NCBI RefSeq assembly: GCF_008386565.1
Contig: NZ_VUKA01000004.1
Location: 186,001-250,000 of the forward strand
Source: Teichococcus oryzae
GTDB taxonomy: Bacteria; Pseudomonadota; Alphaproteobacteria; Acetobacterales; Acetobacteraceae
Direction: 5' to 3'
Length of the DNA: 64,000 bases
How positions within the stretch are numbered: the first letter of the stretch is position 1; every line of letters starts with the position of its first letter. Position numbers and translations under genes: made by a program. Shown one piece after another: positions 25,016-33,432 of the stretch. The notes under the pieces were generated by a model. It saw nothing but the letters and a program-made list of their open reading frames with translations. It was not told the origin of the DNA and made no database searches.

Positions 25016-25631
25016 GTACCGACTCCAGGCTGGGCTGCCGGAAGGCCGGCAAGGTCAGGCAGGCGGCTTCCGCCGCCAGAAGATGCGGAAAGGCCAGATG
25101 CACGCCGAAATGCCGCGCCATGCGCAGCTGCGGCACCAGGCACAGATCGGCCAGCCCCGGCGTTTCGCCGAAGCAGAACGGCCCGGCATTGTCGACCAGC
25201 AGGGATTCGCAGATTTCCAGCCCCTCGCTGATGCCACGGCGGGCGCAGGCCTGCGCTTCCCCTTCCACCAGGCCGCCTTCCCGCGAGCGGGACACCAGGC
25301 GAAGGCTTTGCAGCGGATGCACGTCGCTGGCGATGGTCTGGGCGAAGCCCCGGACCCGGGCGCGGGTCAGCGGGTCCGGCGGCAACAGAGGCGGGGTTGG
25401 CCAGATTTCCTCCAGCCATTCCAGGATGGCCAGGGATTGGGTCAGCCTGACGCCATCGGCCAGTTCCAGCGCCGGCAGGGCGCCGCTTCCACCAAGCTGC
25501 AGCACCGCCCCGCCACCCGGCATGCCGCATGGCATCTTGGACAAGGTCGCGGGAGCATCGAGGCCCTTCAGCGCCAGCGCGATCTGGATCCGCTGGGTCG
25601 CCGGCGACTGGGAATATCCATACAGGCGCAT
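25005..25631 (-). CDS. Glutathione S-transferase family protein (maleylacetoacetate isomerase-like)
   Basis: 208 residues from ATG 25631, which yields the usual thioredoxin-fold start MRLYGYSQSPATQRIQIAL with the active-site SxxT region. GSGALPALELADG contains the cis-Pro turn, and LTQSLAILEWLEEIWP is the glutathione-binding helix with its Gln-Ser pair. The helical domain follows. The pattern is close to zeta-class GST / maleylacetoacetate isomerase, but the usual SSCSWRVR signature is replaced, so the substrate is uncertain. Divergent from an AsnC-type regulator 198 bp away that may control it. Confidence 0.8.
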   Translation of the reverse strand: MRLYGYSQSPATQRIQIALALKGLDAPATLSKMPCGMPGGGAVLQLGGSGALPALELADGVRLTQSLAILEWLEEIWPTPPLLPPDPLTRARVRGFAQTIASDVHPLQSLRLVSRSREGGLVEGEAQACARRGISEGLEICESLLVDNAGPFCFGETPGLADLCLVPQLRMARHFGVHLAFPHLLAAEAACLTLPAFRQPSLESVHAG

Positions 25632-25829
25632 AGGCTGGCCTCCGATCGCGATACTGTGATGATGCGGCCCATCTGTCAATCTCGATAGCGAAATGGATGT
25701 ACTCCTTTCGGGATGGCCTCATCGTCTGAAGCGTGGGCGCAGAATGCGGCATCACTCGGCCGGCCCGGCCATCCCGCCGCCACACTTCGCTTGTCAGACG
25801 GGCCTCGGCCCTGTGTTCGGAGGAGGATC

Positions 25830-26282
25830 ATGGACGAGATCGATCGTCGCATCCTGCGGGCACTGGCCCGCAATGCGCGCCTGACCAATGCCGAGCTGGC
25901 CGAGCAGGTGGGCCTTTCCCCTTCCCCCTGCTGGACAAGGGTGCGGCGGCTGGAACAGGCGCGGGTCATCGAGGGCTATGTGGCGCTGCTGAACCACGCC
26001 GCCCTCGGCGTGCCGGACACCGTCTATATCGAGGTGGTCATGGACAAGCATGACGAAGCCGCGCTGGCCCGCTTCGAGCAGGCGGTGCAGGACATGCCCG
26101 AGGTGCTGGAATGCCACCTGATGACCGGCGGCTATGACTACCTGCTCAAGGCCGCGGTGGGCGGCACCGCCGGCTATGAGGCGCTGCTGCGGGAAAAGCT
26201 CTACCGGCTGCCCGGGGTGCGCCACACCCGCACCGCCTTCGCGCTGCGCTGCCTGAAGCGCAGCGTGTCCGCCCTGCCCTGA
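25830..26282 (+). CDS. Lrp/AsnC-family transcriptional regulator
   Basis: 150 residues from ATG 25830, with GGAGGAGG upstream. The N-terminal winged helix shows MDEIDRRILRALARNARLTNAELAEQVGLSPSPCWTRVRRLE, the typical AsnC_trans_reg sequence. The C-terminal RAM (ligand-binding, oligomerising) domain has VLECHLMTGGYDYLLKAAV. Such proteins sense amino acids; the effector here is unknown. Divergent from the GST gene, its most likely target along with itself. Confidence 0.92.
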   Translation: MDEIDRRILRALARNARLTNAELAEQVGLSPSPCWTRVRRLEQARVIEGYVALLNHAALGVPDTVYIEVVMDKHDEAALARFEQAVQDMPEVLECHLMTGGYDYLLKAAVGGTAGYEALLREKLYRLPGVRHTRTAFALRCLKRSVSALP

Positions 26283-26375
26283 AGCAGGTCCCGGCCGGAT
26301 GAAGATGCCCGTGAAAGCAAGGTCAGGGTGGCTTTCGCGAGCCGGTGCGAACGGAAGCCGCTCCGGCGCGGCCGT

Positions 26376-27335
26376 TCAGGCAGCGGGCCCGGCATCCCGC
26401 GGCGCGCGCATGGCCAGGTCGGCCAGGGCCGCGCGCACGGCGGCGCGGTCCAGCCCGGCCAGTGGGCGGTGCCGCAGCACGGCCACGGCGGGCCCGCGCG
26501 GGGCGGACAATGCCGGGTCGCTTTCGGCGCCGAACAGCGCCACGGTGGGACATCCGGCCGCCGCCACCAGATGCGTCGGGCCGGTGTCGTTGCCGACCGC
26601 GAAATCGGCGCGCCGGGCCAGGGCGCCGATCTGCAACAGATCGGTCCGGCCGGTCAGGTCGATCGTGGCGGGGGCCGCGCGGCGGATCGCCTCGGCCAGC
26701 GCGCGCTCCCCCGGTCCGCCCAGCACCGCCACGGGCACCGGCAGGGCGGCGGCCAGGGCGGCGAAATGCTCCACCGGCCAGCGCTTGCCGGGCCGGTGCG
26801 GGGACGCGCCGGGGATCAGCAGGCCGAAGCGCCCGGGCAGGCCGAGGCCGGACAGATCCCCCTCCAGCCAGCGCATGTCGGGCTGCGGGAAATGGGCGAT
26901 GCCGGCGCGCCGAAGCTGGTCCTGCTGCCGGTCCAGCGTGTGCATCTGGTCGCGCGCCGGATTGTCATGGGGATGGCTGGCGCCGCGGGCAATGCCGGAC
27001 CAGTCGGGGCGCGCGCCGGTGAACCAGCGATAGCGCGAGGAGCGGCCGGAGGTTTGCAGGTCATAAACCCGCGTGAAGCGCCCGCGCCGCAGCTTCAGCG
27101 CCAGCCGCGCCACGGCACCGAGGTCGCGCCATTCCGGCCGCCCATCCGTCCAGACCCGGTCGAACCAGGGCGAGCGCCGCGCCAGCCCGGCGAAGGGCGG
27201 CGTGGTCAGCAGGGTGATCTCCGCCCCCGGATGGTGTTCCCGGATGGCGGCGAAGGGGCCGAAGGCCTGGATGAAGTCGCCCAGCGCCGCCAGCTTGATC
27301 ACCAGGATGCGTCCAGCCCCGGCATTCATGGTCAC
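26376..27335 (-). CDS. Glycosyltransferase family 9 (heptosyltransferase-type)
   Basis: 319 residues with the GT-B two-domain fold. The N-terminal ILVIKLAALGDFIQAFGPFAAIREHHPGA is the acceptor domain's signature. The C-terminal nucleotide-sugar site shows LIPGASPHRPGKRWP and FAVGNDTGPTHLVAAAGCPTVALFG. The family adds heptose or related sugars to lipopolysaccharide core at the inner membrane's cytoplasmic face. The gene overlaps the preceding GT4 gene by four bases (ATGA), so both probably build one glycan. Confidence 0.88.
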   Translation of the reverse strand: MTMNAGAGRILVIKLAALGDFIQAFGPFAAIREHHPGAEITLLTTPPFAGLARRSPWFDRVWTDGRPEWRDLGAVARLALKLRRGRFTRVYDLQTSGRSSRYRWFTGARPDWSGIARGASHPHDNPARDQMHTLDRQQDQLRRAGIAHFPQPDMRWLEGDLSGLGLPGRFGLLIPGASPHRPGKRWPVEHFAALAAALPVPVAVLGGPGERALAEAIRRAAPATIDLTGRTDLLQIGALARRADFAVGNDTGPTHLVAAAGCPTVALFGAESDPALSAPRGPAVAVLRHRPLAGLDRAAVRAALADLAMRAPRDAGPAA

Positions 27336-28468
27336 GGAAGAAGCTCCCGGTACACCGCCAGCGTGGCGCGCTGCATGGCCTGGGTGGTGTAGTGGGCGCG
27401 CACCTCGGCCTGGGCGCGGGCGCCGATGGCGGCGCGCTCCGCCGCCGGCAGGGCCAGGGCCCTGGCGATGGCGCCGGCCAGGGCATCGGCATCGCCCGGG
27501 GGCACCAGCCAGCCGGTTTCGCCATGCCGCACGGTTTCGCGTGGCCCGCCCAGATCGGCCGCGATCACCGGCCGCGCCATGGCCTGCGCCTCGATCACGC
27601 CGCGCCCGAAGGCCTCGGCATCGGTGGAGCAGTGCAGCGCCAGGTCGGCCAGCAGGAAGGCGGCCGGCAGGTCATCGGTGTGGCCCGGCATGGCGATGTC
27701 GGCGCCGAGGCCGAGCGCCGCCGCCCTGGCGCGCAGCTCGGCGGCATAGGCGCCGCGCCCGACATCGCCCAGCAGCAGCGCGAAGGGGCGCGGGGATGGC
27801 AGCCGGGCCAGCGCCTCCAGCAGCACGCCCTGCCCCTTCCAGCGGCTGATCCGCGCCGGCAGCAGCAGCACGGGCCGGTCCCGCGGCACGCCCCAGGCCG
27901 CGCGCAAGGCGGCGAGGCGCGACGGCTCCACGGCGGCCGGGTCGAACAGCGCGGTATCCACCCCACGCGGGATCAGCCGGATGCGCGCGGGCTCCACGCC
28001 GTGCCGCTCCCGCACCAGGTCGGCGATGAAGCGGGAAATGGCGATCACTCGTTCCCCCCGCGCCATCACGGAATTGTAGCGGCGCTTGCCGGGGAAGTTC
28101 TCGTTGTAGGTGCCGTGATAGGTGGTGACGAAACGCGCGCCCGCGCGCCGCGCCGCCCACAGCGCCGGCCAGGCGGGAAAGCGGGAGCGGGCATGGACGA
28201 TCCGCACCCCCTCCGCCGCGATCAGCCCGCGCAGCGCCGCGGCGTTGCGCCACAGCGCCAGGGGCGACTTGCCATCCAGCGCCAAGGTGACATGGCGCGC
28301 GCCCAGCGCCTCCAGCCGCGGTACCAGCCGCCCGCCGGCCGAGGCCACCAGCGGGCGGAACCCGGCCTCGGCGATGGCGGCGGCGATTTCCAGCGTGCCA
28401 CGCTCCACCCCGCCCGCATTGAGCGCGGGCAGGACCTGCAGGATGGCGGGCGAGTCGACGGGCGGCAT
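27332..28468 (-). CDS. Glycosyltransferase family 4
   Basis: 378 residues. LQVLPALNAGGVERGTLEIA is the classic GT4 N-terminus, LLLPARISRWKGQGVLLEAL starts the donor domain, and FGRGVIEAQAMARPVIAADLGGP carries the E-x7-E signature contacting the nucleotide sugar. The retaining enzyme probably acts on cell-surface polysaccharide with the coupled GT9 gene. The start at 28468 fits the family but lacks a good ribosome-binding site; in-frame starts upstream (to 28672) would add a poorly conserved extension. Confidence 0.88.
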   Translation of the reverse strand: MPPVDSPAILQVLPALNAGGVERGTLEIAAAIAEAGFRPLVASAGGRLVPRLEALGARHVTLALDGKSPLALWRNAAALRGLIAAEGVRIVHARSRFPAWPALWAARRAGARFVTTYHGTYNENFPGKRRYNSVMARGERVIAISRFIADLVRERHGVEPARIRLIPRGVDTALFDPAAVEPSRLAALRAAWGVPRDRPVLLLPARISRWKGQGVLLEALARLPSPRPFALLLGDVGRGAYAAELRARAAALGLGADIAMPGHTDDLPAAFLLADLALHCSTDAEAFGRGVIEAQAMARPVIAADLGGPRETVRHGETGWLVPPGDADALAGAIARALALPAAERAAIGARAQAEVRAHYTTQAMQRATLAVYRELLP

Positions 28469-28614
28469 GGCGCGCCGGAATAAGGCAGATCGTTCCAGGG
28501 CGGAAGGCTGCCTGCCCCATGAGCCCGCCTTCGGGATGCCAGGATCGTGAGCGGCCATGCGCATGACGCCTCCCATATCAACCCCCGATATCCCCTGCCC
28601 TGGAGTTGACGCCG

Positions 28615-29643
28615 ATGCGCCTCGCCCCCCTGTTCGCCGCGCTGCTGCTGGCACCGCTCGCCGCCCCCGCACAGGCGCAGCAGGCCGCGCCCGACAGCGG
28701 CGTGGGGCAGACCTATGGCCCGCGCCTGGAAGGCTTCGCCTATCCCTTCCCCACGGCCGAATTCGCCTTCACCTCCCAGCGTCAACCCCTGGCCATGAGC
28801 TACATGGACATCCGGCCGGAGCGCCCGAATGGCCGCAGCATCGTGCTGCTGCACGGCAAGAATTTCTGCGGCGCCACCTGGGAAACGACGATCGAGGCGT
28901 TGCGCGACAATGGTTGGCGCGTGGTGGTGCCGGACCAGATCGGCTTCTGCCGCTCCTCCAAGCCGCAGGGCTACCAGTTCACCCTGCACCAGCTGGCCGC
29001 CAACACCCACGCGCTGCTGAACGAGCTGGGCATCCGCCGCGCCGTGGTGATGGGCCACTCCATGGGCGGGATGCTCGCCGCGCGCTACGCCCTGATGTAT
29101 CCGGAGCAGACGGAAGGGCTGGTGATGGTCAACCCGATCGGGCTGGAGGACTGGGAAGCCGCCGGCGTGCCGCACCAGACGGTGGACCAGTGGTTCGCTT
29201 CCGAGCAGCGCACCAGCGTGGAAAGCATCCGCGCCTATCAGCGCAGCACCTATTACGCCGGAAGCTGGGAGCCGCGCTACGAGCGCTGGGTGCAGATGCA
29301 GGCCGGGATGTATGCCGGGCCAGGACGCGAGCAGGTGCTGTGGAACCAGGCCCAGGCCAGCGACATGGTGTTCACCCAGCCCGTGCTCCACCACTTCCCC
29401 GAGATCCGCGTGCCGACGCTGCTGATGATCGGCGACAAGGACAACACGGCGATCGGCAAGGCCGCAGCCCCGCGCGAATTGCAGCCAAAACTCGGCAATT
29501 ATCCCGAGCTGGCGCCCCGCGCGCACGAGGCGATCCCGAACTCCAAGCTGGTGCGCTTCGCCGATCTCGGCCATTCGCCGCAGATCCAGGCCCCGCAGCG
29601 CTTCCACCAGAGCCTGTTGCAGGAGCTCTCCGCCCTGCGCTGA
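28615..29643 (+). CDS. Secreted alpha/beta hydrolase
   Basis: 342 residues. A signal peptide (LAPLFAALLLAPLAAPAQAQ) directs it to the periplasm. The alpha/beta hydrolase core has the oxyanion region VLLHGKNFCGATWE, the nucleophile elbow GHSMGG (Ser149), an acid in MIGDKDNTAIGK, and the catalytic His in LGHSPQIQAP. The substrate is unknown; the family includes esterases, epoxide hydrolases and C-C hydrolases. ATG 28615 follows GGAG by nine bases. No operon partner is evident upstream; an aminotransferase follows 67 bp later. Confidence 0.85.
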   Translation: MRLAPLFAALLLAPLAAPAQAQQAAPDSGVGQTYGPRLEGFAYPFPTAEFAFTSQRQPLAMSYMDIRPERPNGRSIVLLHGKNFCGATWETTIEALRDNGWRVVVPDQIGFCRSSKPQGYQFTLHQLAANTHALLNELGIRRAVVMGHSMGGMLAARYALMYPEQTEGLVMVNPIGLEDWEAAGVPHQTVDQWFASEQRTSVESIRAYQRSTYYAGSWEPRYERWVQMQAGMYAGPGREQVLWNQAQASDMVFTQPVLHHFPEIRVPTLLMIGDKDNTAIGKAAAPRELQPKLGNYPELAPRAHEAIPNSKLVRFADLGHSPQIQAPQRFHQSLLQELSALR

Positions 29644-29710
29644 TCCGGGCGGTTGACAGGACGCCATGCGGGCCGGACCCTGCACGGGTCCGGAACGGAG
29701 TTCGCCGCCC

Positions 29711-31024
29711 ATGCGCCAGTCCCTCGCCAACACGGATGCCCCTGCGGCGCTGGAGGAAGCCAAGGCGCTCTACGCCGCGGCCCATCCCACGAGCCGCCGC
29801 GTGCATGAGGCGGCGCTGGGCTCCATGCCGGGCGGCAACACCCGCACCGGAATCTTCTTCGACCCCTTCCCCGTCGCCTGGGCCCGCGGTGACGGCGCCA
29901 CGCTGTGGGACGAGGACGGGCACCGCCGCACCGACTTCCTGGGCGAAGCGACGGCCGGCATCTATGGCCATCGCCATCCGGTGATCCGCGCCGCCATCGA
30001 GGCGCAGCTGGAACGCGGCTGGAATTTCGGCGGCCACACGGCGATGGAGGGCGAACTGGCCGGGCTGCTTTGCGCCCGCTTCCCCAGCCTGGAGCGGGTG
30101 CGGCTGTGCAATTCCGGTTCCGAGGCCAACACCTTCGCGGTGCAGACGGCGCGAGTGGTGACGGGGCGGCCGGCGGTGCTGGGCTTCGCCGGCTGCTACC
30201 ATGGCGGCTTCCTGACCTTCACCGCCCAGGACAACCCGCTCAACGTTCCGTTCGAGACGGTCGTGGCGCCCTTCAACGACATCGAGGCCACGCGTGCCCT
30301 GATCGACGCCCATGCCGGGCGGCTGGCCGTGGTGATCGTGGAGCCCATGATCGGCGGCGGCGGCTGCATCCCCGCCGATCGCGACTTCCTGCTGATGCTG
30401 CGCGAGCGCACGGCGCATCATGGCATCGTGCTGATCTTCGACGAGGTGATGACCTCCCGCCTGTCGCCGGGCGGTTTGCAGGCGAAGCACGGCATCACGC
30501 CGGACATGACGACGCTCGGCAAGTATATCGGCGGCGGCTTCACCGCCGGCGCCTTTGGCGGCCGCGCCGACCTCATGGAAGGCTTCGACCCGCGCCAATC
30601 CGTGCCGTTGCAGCATTCCGGCACCTACAACAACAACGTCTTTACCCTGGCGGCCGGCATCGCCGGGCTGGGTCAGGTCTACACGCCGGAAGCGGCGCTG
30701 GCGCTGAACGCGCGCGGCGATGCGCTGCGGGAACGGCTGAACGCCTTGTGCCACCGCGCCGGCGCGGCGCTGCAGGTGACGGGCATCGGCTCCATGCTGG
30801 CCTTCCACGCGCGGCGCGGCGAGATCCGCTCCCCCGCCGATGCGGCGCAAGGCAATGCGGTGCTGCGCTCGCTGCTGTTCTACGACCTGCTGGAGCGCGG
30901 CATCTACACCATGCCGAAGCGCGGCTTCATGGCGCTGTCCCTGCCATTGACGGACAACGACTTCGACGCGCTGGAAGCCGCGCTGCAGGATTTCATCGAG
31001 GCGCGGCGCTCCCTGCTCGCCTGA
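29711..31024 (+). CDS. Class III aminotransferase (glutamate-1-semialdehyde aminomutase-like)
   Basis: 437 residues, PLP-dependent fold type I. The N-terminal SMPGGNTRTGIFFDPFP resembles GSA aminomutase-like enzymes. LCNSGSEANTFAVQTAR binds the cofactor phosphate, D244 of IFDEVMTSR contacts the pyridine nitrogen, and K271 of TLGKYIGGG forms the Schiff base. It is unlikely to be HemL itself because the substrate-contact regions differ and the context is not haem synthesis. A role as an omega- or beta-aminotransferase is plausible. Confidence 0.83.
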   Translation: MRQSLANTDAPAALEEAKALYAAAHPTSRRVHEAALGSMPGGNTRTGIFFDPFPVAWARGDGATLWDEDGHRRTDFLGEATAGIYGHRHPVIRAAIEAQLERGWNFGGHTAMEGELAGLLCARFPSLERVRLCNSGSEANTFAVQTARVVTGRPAVLGFAGCYHGGFLTFTAQDNPLNVPFETVVAPFNDIEATRALIDAHAGRLAVVIVEPMIGGGGCIPADRDFLLMLRERTAHHGIVLIFDEVMTSRLSPGGLQAKHGITPDMTTLGKYIGGGFTAGAFGGRADLMEGFDPRQSVPLQHSGTYNNNVFTLAAGIAGLGQVYTPEAALALNARGDALRERLNALCHRAGAALQVTGIGSMLAFHARRGEIRSPADAAQGNAVLRSLLFYDLLERGIYTMPKRGFMALSLPLTDNDFDALEAALQDFIEARRSLLA

Positions 31025-31030
31025 GGCGGC

Positions 31031-31060
31031 TCCCGGTCAGGCGGAATGGCCTGGCCGGGA
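31031..31060. terminator. Convergent-gene hairpin
   Basis: TCCCGGTCAGGC (31031-31042) and GCCTGGCCGGGA (31049-31060) form a 12-bp stem with one G-T pair and a six-base loop, in the 44-bp gap between two convergent genes. It can serve both strands. Confidence 0.65.
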
Positions 31061-31068
31061 AGATCCGG

Positions 31069-31599
31069 TCAGCGGATCCGCCGCAGCCCGGCGGCGAAGC
31101 GGCGCCAATTGGCGACGTAATGCGTCGCGGACGCCTTCAGCTTCTCGGCCGTTTCCGCGTCCAGCGTGCGCGCGACCTTGGCCGGCGCGCCGACGATCAG
31201 GGAGAAATCGGGGAATTCCTTGTCCTCGGTGACAAGGGCATTGGCGCCGACGATGCAATGCCGGCCGATGCGGGCGCGGTTCAGCACCGTGGCGCCCATG
31301 CCGATCAGCGTGCCGTCGCCCACCGTGCAGCCATGCAGGATGGCATGATGCCCGACCGTGACATTGGCGCCCACCGTCAGCGGCGCGCCAGGATCGGCAT
31401 GCAGCATCGCGCCTTCCTGGATGTTGGTGCCATTGCCGATGTGCAGCGGCGTGGTGTCGCCGCGCAGCACGGCGCCGAACCAGACCCCCACCTCATCCCC
31501 CAGCGTAACATCGCCGATGACATGCGCATCGGGCGCGATCCAGTAGCGCCCTTCATCGGGCAGGGTGGGCGAGATGTCGTCAAGGGCGTAGATGGCCAT
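31069..31599 (-). CDS. Gamma carbonic anhydrase family protein
   Basis: 176 residues of left-handed beta-helix, built from hexapeptide repeats (AHVIGDVTLGDEV, VGVWFGAVLRGD, LIGMGATVLNRARIG). The three metal-binding histidines are at about 67 (MLHADPG), 84 (GHHAIL) and 89 (ILHGCTV). The family hydrates CO2 or acts as a trimeric scaffold; many bacterial members have weak or unknown activity. A C-terminal helix closes the trimer. It stands alone, convergent with the aminotransferase. Confidence 0.9.
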   Translation of the reverse strand: MAIYALDDISPTLPDEGRYWIAPDAHVIGDVTLGDEVGVWFGAVLRGDTTPLHIGNGTNIQEGAMLHADPGAPLTVGANVTVGHHAILHGCTVGDGTLIGMGATVLNRARIGRHCIVGANALVTEDKEFPDFSLIVGAPAKVARTLDAETAEKLKASATHYVANWRRFAAGLRRIR

Positions 31600-31699
31600 G
31601 GCGGTTCCTCCTGTTTCTGCCGCCAGCGTCCATCAAAGCGCCGCCCCGCACAAGCCGCCGGGGCAGCCAAATGCTTCCCCGGCGACAGGCCGCGCCGCC

Positions 31700-32518
31700 T
31701 CAGCCGCCCTTGACGCCGCCCGCCGTCAGCCCGGCGATGATCTGCTTCTGCGCCAGCAGCGTCAGCAGCAGCACCGGCAGCGTCACCAGCAGCGCGGCGG
31801 CGGCCAGCGGGCCCCAGGAGATCTGCTCGAAGGTCAGCATGTTGTTGACCGCGACCGGCAGGGTGCGTGTTTCGCGCCCCGCCAGCACCATGGCGAAGAT
31901 GAAGTTGTTCCAGGAAAAGATGAAGGACAGGATCACCGCCACGGTGATGCCGGGCCGCGCCAGCGGAAAGGCGACATGGCGGAAGGCCTGCCAGATATTG
32001 GCGCCATCCACCAGCGCCGCCTCCTCCAGCTCGGCCGGCAGCCCCTCGAAGAAGCCGATCATCACCCAGACCACGATGGGCACGGTGATGACGAGATGCG
32101 TGACGATGATCGGCGTCAGCGTGCCGGTGAGGCCGAGCCACTGGAACAACAGGAACAGCGGGATCAGGTAGGACAGGCCTGGCGTGATGCGGGCGATCAG
32201 GATCAGCATCGCCGCGCGTGTCGCCCGCATCTTGGCGATGCCGTAGCCGGCCGGCACGCCGATCAGGATGGCGAGCCCGGTGGCGGTGAAGGACACCACC
32301 ACGCTGTTCCAGGTGTAGAGCAGGAAGTCGTTGCGCTCGAACACCGCGATGAAATTGTCCCAGACCGGCGGGCTGGGGATGAAGACGGGCGGCCAGGCGG
32401 TGTTGTCCAGCTCGTTCTTCAGCGACAGCGACAGCATCCACAGGAACACGGTCGCCGCCGGCGAAACCAGCACCAGCACGGTCAGGGCGAAGCCGATCTT
32501 CTCCAGGGCGCGCATCAT
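31700..32518 (-). CDS. Carbohydrate ABC transporter permease (MalG/UgpE type)
   Basis: 272 residues with about six membrane helices (the first at about 8-30). The EAA loop that docks the ATPase reads EAALVDGANIWQAFRHVAFPLARPGI. The C-terminal SGxGG-like end matches MalG-type permeases of the CUT1 class. It begins two bases after the stop of the partner permease. Together with the upstream permease and binding protein it imports a sugar or sugar acid; no ATPase gene lies in the cluster. Confidence 0.92.
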   Translation of the reverse strand: MMRALEKIGFALTVLVLVSPAATVFLWMLSLSLKNELDNTAWPPVFIPSPPVWDNFIAVFERNDFLLYTWNSVVVSFTATGLAILIGVPAGYGIAKMRATRAAMLILIARITPGLSYLIPLFLLFQWLGLTGTLTPIIVTHLVITVPIVVWVMIGFFEGLPAELEEAALVDGANIWQAFRHVAFPLARPGITVAVILSFIFSWNNFIFAMVLAGRETRTLPVAVNNMLTFEQISWGPLAAAALLVTLPVLLLTLLAQKQIIAGLTAGGVKGG

Positions 32519-32520
32519 GG

Positions 32521-33432
32521 TCAGAGATCCTTGGCGCGGTTGCGCGCCCACAGCAGCACCCCGGCGAGCGAAACGATGATCAGGAAGAACACCACCACCA
32601 CCGCGCTGGCATAGCCCATGTTGTAGTAGGCGAAGCCTTGCAGGTAGAGGAAGATGTTGATCGTCTCGGAGCTGGTGCCCGGCCCGCCCTGGGTGATGAC
32701 GTAGATGGTGTCGAACGCCTTCAGCGCGTCGATGGTGCGGATGATCAGCGCCACCACCAGGAAGGGCATCAGCAACGGAAAGGTGATGTGGCGGAAGGCC
32801 TGCCAGGCATTGGCGCCGTCGATCTTCGCCGCCTCATACGGGTCCACCGGCAGGGAAGCGAGGCCGCCGAGGACGATCAGCATCACCAGCGGCGTCCAGT
32901 GCCACACCTCCACCATCACCAGCGTCGGGATCACGGTGTTCGCGTCGTAGATCCACATGGAGGGCGGCAGGCCGAACTGCGTCAGAAGCCAGTTCAGCAC
33001 GCCGAGCTGAGGGTGGAACATCATGGTCCAGACCAGCGCCACCGCCACCGGCGTCGCCATCATCGGTAGGATGAACACGGTGCGCGCCAGGCCCCGCAGC
33101 GGGAAGTTGCGGGCGAAGACCAGCGCCGCGATCGTGCCCAGCACCATCGGCCCAATCACCGCCAGCGCGGTGAAATACAGGGTGCGCGCCATGGACCACA
33201 GGAAGCGGTCATCGGTGAACAGCTTGCGGTAATTGTCGAGGCCCACATAGCTGTGCCCGCCGCCGATCTTCCAGTCATGCGCGGACATGAACAGCGTGAA
33301 CACCCATGGGAACAGGATCACGCTGAGCACGACGATGGCGGCCGGCACCACGAACCAGACATAGCGCCGGGCATAGTTGCGGCGCGGCCTGGCCGTGGCG
33401 GCCGTCGCGGGAAGCGTGGCGGCGCCGGACAT
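32521..33432 (-). CDS. Sugar ABC transporter permease (MalF/UgpA type)
   Basis: 303 residues, six predicted membrane helices, with the first at about 24-48 after a basic leader (RPRRNYARR). The EAA loop is EAAKIDGANAWQAFRHITFPLLMPF. QGGPGTSSETINIFLYLQGF and MGYASAVVVVFFLII are typical of CUT1 permeases. Its ATG overlaps the stop of the binding-protein gene by one base (TGATG), giving coupled translation in the order binding protein, permease, permease. Confidence 0.93.
   Translation of the reverse strand: MSGAATLPATAATARPRRNYARRYVWFVVPAAIVVLSVILFPWVFTLFMSAHDWKIGGGHSYVGLDNYRKLFTDDRFLWSMARTLYFTALAVIGPMVLGTIAALVFARNFPLRGLARTVFILPMMATPVAVALVWTMMFHPQLGVLNWLLTQFGLPPSMWIYDANTVIPTLVMVEVWHWTPLVMLIVLGGLASLPVDPYEAAKIDGANAWQAFRHITFPLLMPFLVVALIIRTIDALKAFDTIYVITQGGPGTSSETINIFLYLQGFAYYNMGYASAVVVVFFLIIVSLAGVLLWARNRAKDL

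Noticed and set aside
25632-25829. A defined AsnC operator between the GST and AsnC genes
   Set aside because: Short palindromes such as TCGCGA occur but no convincing repeated site could be chosen.
29711-31024. hemL (glutamate-1-semialdehyde aminomutase) as gene name
   Set aside because: Fold and Lys271 fit, but the substrate-contact regions and context do not support the haem-pathway enzyme.
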